A stretch of 64,000 nt of DNA from positions 15,663,832 through 15,727,831 of the forward strand of contig NC_133003.1 in assembly GCF_048564905.1 (NCBI RefSeq), read 5' to 3'. Of the stretch, positions 1 to 11,625 are shown one piece after another (the first letter of the stretch is position 1; each line of letters begins with the position of its first letter). The translations under genes and the position numbers were made by a program. A model generated the notes under the pieces. The model saw nothing but the letters and a program-made list of their open reading frames with translations. It was not told where the DNA came from and searched no databases. Source of the DNA: Vicugna pacos. Lineage: Eukaryota > Chordata > Mammalia > Artiodactyla > Camelidae.

Positions 1-796
1 GGAAGATGGACTTGCTCTGATCTTCATAGTCTTTAGTTCTCACAGCCAAAGCAAGGCTGACTTTCAAAAGGTGCCTGTGTTATCTTCCTGTCTTCCCCCA
101 TTACCCATATTGCCAACTGTCAAGGACAGAGGAAGATGCAACATAGATGTGGAGCAGCTGTGGCCGCATTTGGCAGCGTTTTACTCGTGGGCTTCCATAG
201 CTTCTCTTCCCAATAGGCAAACATCTCCTAAGACGCACTTTCGTCATGAAAAGCAAACCGTGTCAGCTGAACTTTGCAACTGGACTCTAAGGGTTGGACT
301 TGACATAAAAGAAAAAAGCTTTTGCCATCTGTACTCAGCCGGCATAGTCTGAAATTTCCGAATTTGCACAAATTCGTAGGAGGGTGCAGGTTCTTTCCTT
401 TCCTTGGGAGATTAGTGAGGGTGTTACTAACCATTGTCCCAGCTCAAGACATGGAGATAGGGTGGTTGAATTTAGCCCAGGAATAGATTCTAGTATTTGA
501 AGGAGTCCAGTTGGACAAGAAGTCTGCACTGCGATGAGTGGTGTAACACCGCAGGGTAGAGAGAAGGCGCGCACACACAGTACAGTTCAGCGATAAATGG
601 AGTCAGTGCTGCTTATTATTTTGTGGTAAGACCACACATGTCGAGTGGGTGCTAAGAAAATACAGTTGGTGCAGGGACAGCCCAGGAGGTCCTGGGGGGG
701 CATGACTAGTTCAGACCCATGACGTTCACTCCCAGGGGAAGGGAGCAGTGCTTCCTTTGGGAGAAGACATGATGGAAATATGAGAACATCAAGTCT
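1..796. other. Single-copy sequence, no gene recognised
   Basis: I see no exon, RNA gene or known repeat here. Short open frames occur on both strands and overlap one another, as expected by chance. Composition is near neutral with no CpG clustering. Confidence 0.5.
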
Positions 797-955
797 AATT
801 ATTGAGCACCTACTGTGTGCTAAGTGCTGTGCTAGGCATGTTGCATGTTTCACTTTGACATCCCATCTGTGAACTGAGTAATGCTATTCCCTAGTTTACA
901 GAAATGGAAACTAGTAGCTTAGAGAGATAAAAGACTGTTAGAGCTGTGTGTCCCC
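797..955 (-). mobile_element. MIR SINE fragment (antisense)
   Basis: The text reads like a MIR element in reverse. It opens with attgagcacctactgtgtg and a 'tgctgtgctaggca' block, then shows a degenerate 'tttacagaaatggaaact' block, which is the reverse complement of the splice-like MIR core. MIRs are ancient tRNA-derived SINEs mobilised by L2 and inactive for over 100 million years. The copy is diverged and its ends are approximate. Confidence 0.7.
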
Positions 956-2709
956 CAGCCCCGGAGGCCTGGAACTCTGGGCTGGAGTTGCCAAGGGGAA
1001 GTGTTTGCAGGATGCTGCCCCACCCCGGGAAGTGGCGCGCACACACCAGCCTTCACCTGCCCGGATCAAGAATGCGGCTTTAACTTGGACAGAGAGTGAG
1101 CAGCTTCCTGTCAGCACCAAGCACCATACCCTCTGGGAACAGCTGGCTTAACTGGCCCAAATGGACTGGACTCTGAGATGCCTGCTTCCAGGCCCTTGAG
1201 GTGAACTCACCCTCGCTGCTTCTCTCTCCATGCCTGGCTTGGCTCTGCAGTGTTGAAACACTTAGGATTCAGCCCCGCCCTGCCTCGAGCCTAGCAGGGT
1301 TCTGTGCTCATCTCCTAAAGCCCACACCTTTCCACAACCTCAGGAGTAGCCTGGGATGCTTGCCTTTAAGGGCTGCTCCTTCCCTCTTCCCGTATTGCCT
1401 TCCATTTCAGTGCAACCCCTCTGTCCCCTCCCAACAAATGGGACCTCTCACCCGTGGGCAGCAGTACATTAGCCTGCTTATGGGACATCCTGGCTTGCTG
1501 CTGGACACAAGTTGGGCTTCTGGTGCAAAGACACTAGTGAGTATGATCAGAAACCACTAAAGCAGGGGAGGAAGGGACAGGATTGAAAGTGGTGGAAAAC
1601 AGAGTGATGAGGCCACTGTCTGTGCTTGGGCCAAACCACAGACAGCATGAAAGGGTAGATAGAGAATTTAGACATTCAGCAGGAGGAGTTTATCAAAGAC
1701 GTGATGGTATTAGTATTTCATGATGGGGCTGGAAGCTGTACTGAGGCTAGATGGAAGGGGGAGAGACTGGAGGTGCAAAAATGATGAAGCGACCAACATA
1801 GCAATCCAAGGATAAAGCCATGTGGATCAGAACTAAGGTTTTCATACAGGGAGTGGAGAGGCATAGATGCAAGCAAAAATCTCAGGAATAACACTTAGCA
1901 CTTGGCTTTTGATTGTATAATAAGGAAAAGGGATTCTGTGTAGTGATAAACTTTATTAAAACATTTCAAATCTTCAAGAAGGGACCACTCAGTATGTCAC
2001 CTCCACCTCCAGGCAAGGCTTCACTCAAGTCACCCCAGACAGAATTTTTTATTCCTAATGTTCTTCAACTCCGTGGAGAGAGTTTCGGTGTCTCACAGCT
2101 GCTGACAGCAGATGTTCTGATGTTCTCCCTGCACTACGCACTACGAAGCATGTTAATTTCCTCTTGGCCACAATGTGGCTGCAGGAGGACTGCACGTCCC
2201 TTAGATAGGGCTCTGTAGGTCAGTGGAAGTTGTGGATCCCCACCGACACCACCCTTGGGCAGCTTGCAGCCAATGACCGACCGACACAGAGTTATAAAAC
2301 CTCAATCCCTTACCTCCAGGTGGGACTAACTGTATGGTTCAGTTCCCGTTCCAGATCAGGGATCAGGGGCTCAGCCTAAGGTGGACTACAGCTGAGACCA
2401 CATCTCTGATTAGTTCTGCCCTGCCCTCTCCTGCTTCCTTCATTCTTCTTTTCCTAAGAGCCTTCCCCCATAGGTCACTTGCACAAGAATCCCCATCTAG
2501 GGCTCCACTTCTAGAGAATCTAAATTAAGACGCCTGGGATTCAAAAAGGGTTCATGCATAGGAACTGAATCCCCACTATAGGTTGGAGCATATTCAGTTT
2601 ACTAAACAGAAAGCATAACCAATAATAGAACCCATGCTTGTTGTTGAAATCCACCAAGATTTTGGAATTGTTACACAGCAACATTGCAATATAAACCTAG
2701 CTATTAACG
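956..2709. other. Mostly single-copy sequence; possible old repeat at 1561-1860
   Basis: No gene is recognisable. The stretch 1561-1860 has the purine-rich 'ggaaggggga...ctggagg' style of an old interspersed mammalian repeat, but I cannot name the family. The largest open frame (1201-1560, plus) has no domain or codon signature and is probably chance. Confidence 0.4.
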
Positions 2710-2885
2710 CAACCTCTCCAAGCTTTGATTCTTTTTCCATCTATAAAATGGTATCAATAATACCTATTTCTTACAGGTCCTGGCTCCTTGGAGCTCCTGG
2801 ATCCATGGGATTCAAAGGAAATAATGTAAAATGCTGAGCACAGTGCCTAACATACACGGTAAGTGATTCATAAATGGTGGCTTTT
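2710..2885 (+). mobile_element. MIR SINE fragment
   Basis: The sense MIR core is visible: a degenerate 'cctctccaagctttgattc' block, then tccatctataaaatggtat, then 'aaatgctgagcacagtgcctaacatacac' near the 3' side, which corresponds to the MIR tail before the L2-like end. The 5' third is too diverged to place. Confidence 0.65.
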
Positions 2886-3446
2886 TCATCATCAGTAATA
2901 TTAATACAACTGCAAGATTTAGCCATTGGATCCTTTTCAATGACTATGGTATACATGCTGCAGTGGGTTCTAGAGTCATCTATGGCTTTTATGAAGCCAC
3001 AGTTCACATAACACCCCAATCAACTGGGTTGAGATCATAATTGCTCTCCGAGCTGACAACATTTTAACTTGAGTTTCCTTTAATATATCAGGTGAAGACT
3101 GTGTGAATTACAGGTGCTAAAATCCATTACCAACTTGCTCGGTCTGAGATCTGTGGGCCAAGGGAATACACTACCATGGTCTCTACACGTCATTAAAGAG
3201 CTGGTTTTCTCGAGAACATCAAGTGAGGAGAGTAAGTTAATGGGCGCAATAATAGGCTTGCAAATGAAAATTCAAGTTTTGAGAATTAGGTCATCCTAAA
3301 TGGAACTCAGAAACCTGGGCCTAAAAATAGACTAATTCCATGCGGGGTAAGAGATGAAGTGTTGGGGCCTGTGTGAGGCAGAGTTAGAAGTGAGATCCTT
3401 GCATAAAGCCAGGGTCCTCAAATATCCCACTCTCACTGAAGTGATT
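2886..3446. other. Single-copy sequence, nothing recognised
   Basis: I see no gene, RNA or repeat that I can support in this stretch. Confidence 0.4.
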
Positions 3447-3860
3447 TGATGGTTAATTTAATGTGACACCTTGGCTGGGTCACAATGCCCAGATATTTGG
3501 TCAAATACTATTCTGGATGTTTCTGTGGAGGTGTGTTTTAAGAGGAGATCAACATTTAAATCTGGACATTGAATACAGCAGGTTTCTCTCCATAATGTGA
3601 ATAGGCCTCATTTAATCAGCTGAAGGCCTTAATTTAAGAACAAAGGTGGACCTCCCTAAGCAGGAAGGAGTTCTGCCAGCAGATCACCTTTGGAGTTGAA
3701 CTTCACCCCTTTCCTGGGTCCCAGTCTACCAGCCTGCCCTGCAGATTTCGGACTTGCCAAGCCTCCACAGTCACGTGAGCCGGTTCCTTAAAATCAACCT
3801 CTTTCTACGTATATGCGTACCCTGTTGGTGCTATTTCTCTGGAGAACCCCAATACAAACA
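3447..3860 (+). mobile_element. Solo LTR fossil of an ancient endogenous retrovirus-like element
   Basis: A block of about 414 bp begins tgatggttaatttaatgtg and ends near ggagaaccccaataca, giving the TG...CA layout of a long terminal repeat. The inner text ('cttggctgggtcacaatgcccagatatttggtc', 'ggcctcatttaatcagctgaaggcc', 'cagcctccacagtcacgtgagcc') matches a dispersed mammalian LTR I know by sight but cannot name securely. No internal coding region follows, so it is a solo LTR. Divergence suggests an insertion older than the placental radiation or close to it. I found no convincing target-site duplication. Confidence 0.65.
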
Positions 3861-6264
3861 GTGACTGAGAGAAAGTCTGCTTACCAGCAAAGGAAAGTCG
3901 CCAGCCAGCTTGAATCTCTCTTACCTCTCACCTCGATGGAACATACCCTCCTTGGGGGGATTTGCATCCCCAGGGTTTCCTCCTGTGGGGGTCCAGGTTC
4001 AGATCTGTCCCAGGAGACTCCAAATCTAGAAATGAATAAAAAGTGATCCTCAGTGGGTAGCATCTCTGAGACGTCTGGAAAGAAACAGAACTAAAACCCT
4101 TTGGGAGAGATTCCTCCTACCCCAACTTAAGCCACACAGGACACCCGTGGATGCAGCCCACCCAACAGAGCTCATGATTTCAAATTATGAAGCAGATGCT
4201 TAAACACAGCTCCATGGGCCACAGTCAGGAGAACCAACCAACAGCAAACTTGAACTCTGCAGAGCTTCAGATAATGAAATTGAGAATATAAAATAAAGAT
4301 GTTTAAAAGGATTCAATAGGAACAGTATAAAACAGAAGTTAACTCACTTGGCGGCAAGTTATTTAATCTCTATGCCTGAGTTTCCTTATGTGTCAGTGGA
4401 TCCCTGCAATCTGCGTTTTTACCAGATCCCTAAGAGTTCTATATGCACATTCTATCTAGATTTAATACCCTTGTCATACTGGATCAGGAGCTTCATGGGA
4501 CATCAAGTATTCTCTTGCCTTCAGGAGAGGGGGTCATCCTATCCATTGCCTGCCTTCACCATGGACACAGGGAGGAACCCCTTCCCCTGAGCAGAAGAAG
4601 CAAGAGACTCTGCATGGTGCTTTTACTACATACTTCATGCCACCGGGAAAGATGCCATTAGGTTTGATTGGGAACCTTGGTTACCCACCATCTCTGCTGG
4701 AGGATAAGCAAGGGTGATGAGCCACTGAATCAAGGGCACAGGTGGCCTTAGACTGAAGTTACTGGAAGAGTAGCAGTTAGCCACCACTGCTGCTTAGCAC
4801 AGCAGGCACCGGGCTACATTACGATGCCACACTAAGGTGCCAGGAGCTGCAAGAAGGGGAACAGTTGAGGTTCAAATCCGAGGACAGTATGGCAGGAAGC
4901 AAATGGTCGTTGCCGAAAGCCTCCCGTGTAAGTTCTGAGCTTCAACAAAGTATGGGGCAGAAGTGGAAAAGGGCACGCCAAGATGGTTCAGATGGGAAAT
5001 AACCTGGTTACTTCTCCCAAGGAAGAGGATGGAAAACTGTCCCCATATGTGCAAAGTTCAAGTGTAAGTGGGCTCATTTGGCAGGGGAGGGGGTGGGGAG
5101 CGTTTTCTTAGAAGGTGGGTGTGATGATGGACTCCCCAGGGATTGTAGCAGGAAAGTCAGGCGTGAGTTGCAGGAAGATGGAGATGGCCACGAGAGAGGG
5201 GTGGGTCGGGAGCCAGGCAGGCGAAGGCTTTCCCACAGCTTCAGTTAACACCTGTGTGGTGATGTTTGAGCCTCACAGCACACACAGGATGGCCCGGAGG
5301 TGAACAAGACACAGAATAATGAGGAAATCACGCCCTGGGAAACAAAGGATAAAGAGGGTGAGCAATTCACCCAGGGGCCAGGCTGACGCACACACCCAAG
5401 GAAGTCAGAGTCCCTTCCCAAGCAGTGGGCGGTGTGTCTACCTAATGAAAGGAATTCTGTCCTGGGGACACTGGGGACACAAACAGATCACGGGCAGAAG
5501 AAACTGTAGCAGGAAATGATCATTCCACCTAGTCTTACATGTTGACAGGTATCTCTCCTCCCTTTCCTTTGTCCCATTAGTGGGACACCATCCACTCTGG
5601 GAGTGGCGGTCACTTCCCACCTCCAGGATGGAAAGTAAATGTCTCATCACTTGCTGGCAGAGTTTGAAGAGCAAGCCCTCTCTGCCCTGAAGGAAAGGGG
5701 AACCAGTTTTTTGGTTGCTAAATGTTTGAGCTCTAGGTTTTAATGAGCCAACATTCATTGTGAAAGAAAAGAATACAGGGCTTTTGTATGGAAGAAACGG
5801 CTTTTGTATGGAAGAAACAAGGTCAGAACTCAAAGGAAGTCTGTGGGAATAGGAGCAAGCAAGGGGTCCTGGATGGGGCCTGGAAGCTGGAAACGTGCCC
5901 TCTGAACACCTGGAGGGGCGGTGGGAGGGAGCTTAAGGCCTCTAGGTGGGGATGGTGGTTAGTGACGCCCTCTTTGATTTGGAGACATTACAAAATTAGT
6001 CCGAAAGTCCCAGACACTAGTTTTACACCAGAGGAGAACACCTCGTTAGCCATTCCAGGACATGAATGACATGACCATGAAACACAGGGAGACAGTCTGT
6101 TCTTTCATAGCAGATTGTTCCCAACCTAGGCCAACGACAGACAGTAAACGCACTTGTGAGTTTGGCTCTTTAAAGGAAACAGCATAGCAAAGTAGCATCG
6201 AATCCCATGAAACAGCAACAACCCAAGTAGAGCCCATCAAAATGCAGACCACCCCAGGCCTCTT
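3861..6264. other. Single-copy sequence, nothing recognised apart from a short tandem duplication
   Basis: No gene or named repeat is supportable. Open frames at 4348-4661 and 5438-5833 overlap on opposite strands and show no domain. The only structure noted is the 20-bp tandem duplication at 5779-5818, listed separately. Confidence 0.4.
5779..5818. repeat. Perfect 20-bp tandem duplication
   Basis: The unit ggcttttgtatggaagaaac occurs twice head to tail with no mismatch (5779-5798 and 5799-5818). Identity between copies implies a recent event or ongoing slippage. It is not part of a recognised repeat. Confidence 0.9.
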
Positions 6265-6595
6265 GCACTTGCTGCTCCCTTTCTGTAGGCTGTAAGGCTT
6301 CCTCTCTCATTTCATTCCACTGTCTGCTGAAACCTTAGCTTCTCAAAGAGGCCTTCCAGGGCCACCCTATCTGAAATTGCACCACTCTCAACTCTTAACT
6401 CTACCTGAGTTTTCTTCATAGCATATATTATTTCTGGTGTTATTTTGGATATGTGTTTATTTTCTGTTTCTTCTTCTAGGATGTTAGCTTCGGGTGGAGA
6501 ATTTGCCCATTTTGTTCGCTACTCCAGCCTCATTGTCTAGTACAATGCCTGGCACGTGGTCAATACAGTCAGTATGAGGTGAATGAATGGTCCAT
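6265..6595 (+). mobile_element. L2 LINE 3' fragment
   Basis: The order of motifs follows the L2 3' end. First 'ctgctccctttctgtaggc', then 'cttctcaaagaggccttcc', then a T-rich middle, then a degenerate 'gatgttagcttcgggtgga' where L2 has its 'gtgagctccttgagggcag' block, then acaatgcctggcacgtggtc and a gaatgaatg tail. L2 has been inactive in placentals since roughly the therian era. Confidence 0.75.
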
Positions 6596-7079
6596 CAAGA
6601 TAGAAAAATTTAGTCCCTCCATAAATACTTTAGTGAAAACATACATATATTTCAAATAGGTTTATTTCAAGTCAGTGAGGTATCATCCCAAACCAGTATG
6701 ACCCTCTGCAAGCTAAAGAAAACCAGATTATCCTACTAAACCAGTCTTCTTTCAGAGAAGAAAAAGTGGTCTGGGAGCTGGAATTACCTGTTGGACTGCT
6801 CCATCAGTCGATTGATCAGCCATTAATGTATCTTTGTTGTAGTTGTCAGAGCTTAAGAACATCAGTCAGCTAATGCCTGTCAGTGTTCCACAGCAGGGAG
6901 ATAGGGAGACAGGGTCTGTCTTGTTACTTCTGTTCTTTGTTTCACCGTTTTCCCTCTCAAATTTAACTATAATTTTATCTCCTTTTAATTTAAAGAAATA
7001 CAAGGATAATGTAAAGTTTCTCAACGCCGAAGGGTATACAATAAAAGGTAAATTTCCTCAACCTTGGAGATTACTTGGT
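6596..7079. other. Single-copy AT-rich sequence, nothing recognised
   Basis: I see no gene or supportable repeat. The right part may be a further-decayed extension of the neighbouring L1. Confidence 0.35.
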
Positions 7080-8240
7080 CTGTCTCATCAGAGACATCTA
7101 TTGGCATCTCATTGTGGTTACAATTTACACCGCCCTCATTACAATGAAATTAATCAGCGTTTCATGTATTCTTGGCCATTTGGACATCCTCTTCTCTAAA
7201 TGAGTTGTTCACATCCCTTGCCTGTTTTTCCACTAGGTTGTATGCCTTTTTCTTATTGATTTATTGTACTTTATATTCCAGATGCAAGTCCTCTATCAGT
7301 TATATGTGTTCCAGTTATTTTCTGCCACTCAGAGGCTTGCATTGCCATGTCCTTAAGGGTACTTTCACGCTCTTATTAGGTGATTTTTATGAACAGTTCT
7401 TAATTTTGAGTCCAGTTTAGTGAACTTTCTCTTTGTGGTCAGTGTTTCTTTTTGTTTTTTTATGTCTTGTTTAACCCAGGAAATGTAGAAAGTTCACAAG
7501 AAAGGGGTGGGTGGAAGAGCCAGGAAGGCAAAGAGTTTTCCACTACTTGATTTTGAGTTTTGAAACTTGAGTTTGAAGAGAAGTATACATCTGTGAAAAG
7601 TGTCACCATAAACAATGTCACAGATATAACCATCACCTGTAAAGACTTCCTACTACTTTTTTTGTGATAAGAACATTTAACGTAGAATCTACACTCTTAA
7701 TAAATTTCTATTTCATTACTATGTGTTTCTCTATTATTTCCTTTCTCCAGGATAATGAAGATATTTTCTTATATTATCTTTTAAAGGATTTGTCGTTTTG
7801 CCTTTAACATTTAGGTTCAAATCCACCTGGAATTGATTTTTGTGTGTAGTATGAAGTAGGGATCCAGTTCTGTTCTGTTCTTTTCTTTTCTTTCTTTCTT
7901 CCTCTCTTCTTTTCTTCCTTCTTTCCTTTCTTTCTTTCTTTCTTTTTGCATCTCATTGTCCCAGCACCATTTACTGAAAGGTCTTTCTTCCAATCCTCTG
8001 CAGTGCCGTCTTCACCATAAATCAAGTGTGTCTACATGTATGGGTTTGTTGCTTGGCTCTCTATTCTGTATCATTGATGTGCCTGTCTAGATTTTTACCT
8101 TAGTTACCTATACCTCAATAACTAGAGCTTTCTAATAATTCTTGTCATCTAGTAAAGCACTTCATCCTGATTAAGAGTTCTCAAGAGTTCTTTGCATGTC
8201 AATAGAAATTATAGAAAAAACTTACTAATTTTCACGGAAA
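7080..8240 (-). mobile_element. Old LINE-1 (L1M type) fragment, antisense
   Basis: Read on the plus strand this is the reverse complement of L1 ORF2. Recognisable blocks are 'attcttggccatttggacatcctcttc', 'caagtcctctatcagttatatg', 'ttcttaattttgagtcca', 'gataatgaagatattttct', 'ggaattgatttttgtgt' and 'tgtcccagcaccatttac'. Divergence from the young L1 copies in this window is high, so it belongs to an old mammalian-wide L1M group. It is broken by a CTTT-rich simple repeat (7870-7947). No frame of useful length remains. Confidence 0.8.
7870..7947. repeat. (CTTT)n-like pyrimidine microsatellite inside the old L1
   Basis: Pyrimidines only, apart from a few early G residues, in CTTT, CTTC and CTTTT units. 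The opposite strand gives a spurious lysine-rich open frame. The repeat sits between the L1 blocks 'gatccagttctgttc' and 'tgcatctcattgtcccag', so it expanded within L1 sequence. Confidence 0.85.
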
Positions 8241-8336
8241 GAAAAACCTATTCATTTTGTTTGGGATATCCAGTCAACAAGAATTGATGGCCTTTATGAT
8301 CTTGAATCTTCTAATCTATGAACATAGTATGCCTCT

Positions 8337-8387
8337 TCTATACATATGTATATATTATATACATGTGTGTGTGTGCGTGTGTGTGCC
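8337..8387. repeat. TA/TG microsatellite
   Basis: A (TA)-rich run passes into acatgtgtgtgtgtgcgtgt, an alternating purine-pyrimidine tract. Likely length-polymorphic. Confidence 0.8.
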
Positions 8388-10433
8388 TCTCATGTACATT
8401 ATATATCTACCTATACGTTACAGGATGGAAGGAAGAGCTGAAGAATGAAGTTTCAGTGAGGACAGGAGCTAGGCCACCCCAGGGATCAGGGGAGCAGGAA
8501 GAAATGTAGTTTCTACAACACTCTGTTCAGAAGTCAAATTCCAAGGAGCAAGCATCTGATTTATGTCAAGTGCCCACCTGTCTCTTGGCCAGGAGCAGAT
8601 AGGGCAGACTGGCTTCTCAAAAGCAAATTCAGAGGCTTCTATTAAAAGTATGGGAATAGATGCTGGGCAGACAAAAATAACAGATGTCTACTACAGATAC
8701 ACAAAGAGAAACACAGCAGGAGGGACCCAGGAGCATGAAAATAGAAGAGAAAGAAAGAGAAGAGGAAAGAAATGAAACAGGAGAGGTGGGTGGTTTGGAC
8801 CAGTGTGAGCCATCTGAAGTAGCAGAATATGCCAAAAATCAAGAAAAATAGCGGAAGCTTGTCCTCCGCCCAGAGACAGGGTATGACTTCTGTGGGCTTC
8901 ATGGGCCAAAAATGTTAAAAATTCTATTTTATGACTGTGCTGGTATAAAGACAAATATAATACAAGCTGGCTTTACTATTATATATTTATTATGATTCTG
9001 GTTATTCTTTCTTCGGACCTTAAAAGAAATTCAAATTAAAACATTTTCATGGGCCCCTAAAAGCATCATGGGCCCCAGACACTGGCCTAATACATGAGCC
9101 AGCCCTGCCTCTGCCCTTTTCTCTTCTTCCCCGCCACTCCTCCCCAAGATGCAGCTTGCATCTGTGTTTACCTTTGCCTTGCACGTTGACCCTGACACCT
9201 GCAGCACTTTGCCTGAGGGCTCTCTCTGGCTGCGGGGGTTGGCTCTGCCTGCTGGAGGAAAGGCTGGAATGGCTGGGGATTTGGCATCCTTCTCCAGCAG
9301 CTCTTAACCAATAAGCAATGGGAGATGGTGTGTAAATGCGCCAGCTCTTCACCTCTCCGGCTGGAAAGGAAGAGGCACATGAGCATCCAAAGCAGGATTA
9401 ATCTTCAGTCTCCCCGAGTGGCTACTTACTTGCTTACGGACCTTGTATTGGTTTCCTTTTCTTCCCTATTTTAATTCTCCACTCCCTTATCAGGGTTTCC
9501 AGGCATGCTGTCCCAAAACAACCATTCACACTCAAATTCTTGGGTCAGGGTCTGCTGCTGGGAGAACCGAGCTGAGGCGGCGCTCTCCAGCGTACCTTGT
9601 ATTCGGGGACAAAGCACACTAACATGCCAGCCTGGCCACCGGACGGAAAGGGATGGTGCTTTCACTCTGCAGAGGGGGGAAGAACAAAGGTCCAGCAGTT
9701 ATTTTCTTGCAGAGATGCTACCTAGTTTGGGGGGCAGTGGGGAGTCTGGTCTTGCATATTTTCTCGGTTGACTGTAGTGAGAGTATTATTCCTGAGGTTT
9801 TCTTGGTCACCAGACCTTCTTAACCCAGGCATTTTTCTCTTGTTTCAATTTCATATAAAAACTTTAGCACTGGCTGAAGAATGATGACTGGTTAATTCGG
9901 ATCAGCCTGGTGACGTCTTCCTTCCTGGAGTTCGGCTGACTGAATCACTTAGTTTATGCAAACCAACAGCAGCAGGGCGAAGCACTCTGACAACACGAAG
10001 GGTTATGGAAAGGCTAATTCATGTTAACCATCTGAGTTACGCTTTCATTTGCTTTAATGTGGTGGACTTGGCCACAGGGACAGGAGGCCTCCTGACTGCC
10101 CCTCAGAACGAAATTTTCAAGGAATGTGTGTTTTTGGAAAAATCACTTTTCTGTAACACATCCAGAGTTCTTCCAAAGATGCTTTCGCTTGCAAAACTTC
10201 AACTGAAGAGCCATTATTTACATTATGAGCCAAGGTAGAGTGCTTGGGAAACTCTGGAAGAGGAGACTCTAGAAGAATTATACACATTTTCATGGCATAT
10301 TCACTGGTGGAACTTTGGAACAAATGTGCTTTATTCTGTCTTTAAAATAGCCCTTATGGTTTTACCCACATTGATACATCTGTAATTTTCCTCTCCTGTG
10401 TCCTTACAGGGTCAGGTCACACGCAGCATAATG
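8388..10433. other. Single-copy sequence, nothing recognised
   Basis: No gene is supportable. 8725-8775 is A/G-rich. Around 9040-9110 there is a 'catgggcccctaaaagcatcatgggcccc' internal near-repeat of the gggcccc motif. Open frames at 9047-9386 and 9505-9771 lie on opposite strands without domains. Confidence 0.4.
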
Positions 10434-10652
10434 ATTAACAGCATGAGCTTCAAACTCACAAAGATGCAGCCTCGAATCCTGGGTCTGTCACTTTTATGTG
10501 ACCTTGGACTAGTTACATAACTTCTCTATACCCTGGTTTCCTGATTTGAAGAATGGAAATAATTACACCCACCCCCATAGACCCGTGAGCTTAGACTTGG
10601 GTTAAAAAATAATGCATGAAAGTGCTTAGCATCTACTAAATGCATTATGGAC
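10434..10652 (+). mobile_element. MIR SINE, near full length
   Basis: The sense MIR is readable end to end. It runs from a tRNA-like head 'gcataatgattaacagcatgagcttc', through B-box-like ctcgaatcctgggtctgtca, 'tgtgaccttggactagttac', 'cttctctataccctggtttcc' and 'gaagaatggaaataattacac', to 'aaagtgcttagcatctac' at the 3' side. It is an ancient inactive SINE of about 220 bp, close to the family's usual 260 bp. Confidence 0.85.
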
Positions 10653-11450
10653 TAAATGTTATCTTTTTTTCTAGTTCTTACCCACTGTTTCCTGAACCTG
10701 AGTTTTGCCACCCTTTTGATAACTTTTGTAGATCATTCGCAATGTCCTCAGCAAGTGCACAGCTGCTTCCACCCAAGGCCAGGGCAGTCTTCTGTAGATG
10801 GGCATCTGGTGTAAGGTCTGAAGATGCAAGATCTTGCCCGCGCATGAGTTTCTCCCAGAAGCCTGATCTCATGCCTCTGCCTCCTTGTCCACCATGCTGG
10901 GCACTCTTTGGGACTGAATGACAAGGGCGGGACCTGACCAGGTAAGAAGCTGTGTTCTCTGAAAGGCCATTGAAAGGATGAAAACTGGGACCCTAGCTGG
11001 GATTTGACATTTCGCCTTAACTTTCTCATCTTTGTGAAGACAAGGTAATTAGGTGAGAGAGTAAGCAGAGGCCTGAGGGACTGAGAGGCGGGAAAAGTAA
11101 ACTTCCATTGTGGGCAGGGTCCCCCGAATACACAAAACAACAGGGCACATGAGCAAAGACAAGGGTAGACCGTGTTCAGAGTTGTCCAAAGTCCAGTAGT
11201 GGGACAACCATTGCAGGTGGCTGTGGACTCCAGCAGCCTAAACAGTCAACCCAGATGACCTGGAAGCTAAAGGTAATAACCACATAAATAGTGGTTATTT
11301 ATGCCGGTCCTCTGTTTTACAATTTGCAAAGCATTTTTTCATACCCGTAGCCTCCATCCCTCATAGAGTTCAGACTGGAGGCTGCTGTCGTGGTCACCAA
11401 CATCCACGTCTGTTTCCTGGGCAGAGACGCCAAGGCAGAATGAGCAGTTG
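10653..11450. other. Single-copy sequence, nothing recognised
   Basis: Open frames on both strands at 10640-11140 overlap and have no domain. No repeat is supportable except weak decay around 11290-11390. Confidence 0.35.
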
Positions 11451-11625
11451 GGAGGAAGAAGACCTGGGAGTGAGTCTCTGCCCCCGCCATCCCATTCAGT
11501 AGCTAAGTGACCAGGGCCACCCACACAGCCAACTGAATCTCAGAGGATTTACCTGTAAACCACGGGCATCATAATGTCTATTGCAGGGCTGTTGGGAGAA
11601 CCATTTGAGGTACGTTCCCTGTGAT
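11451..11625 (+). mobile_element. MIR SINE fragment
   Basis: Sense MIR core: 'gacctgggagtgagtctctgcc', 'agctaagtgaccagggcca', 'ctgaatctcagaggatttacctgtaaa', and 'ggctgttgggagaaccat', corresponding to the MIR 'gggttgttgtgaggat' block. Confidence 0.7.

Noticed and set aside
3442-3865. 5-bp duplication at the ends of the 3.4 kb LTR (gtgat/gtgac)
   Set aside because: The words do not sit at the same distance from the LTR ends and differ by one base, so I do not claim them.
7804-8025. Lysine- and arginine-rich minus-strand frame
   Set aside because: It is the translation of the CTTT microsatellite and surrounding L1, not a basic protein.
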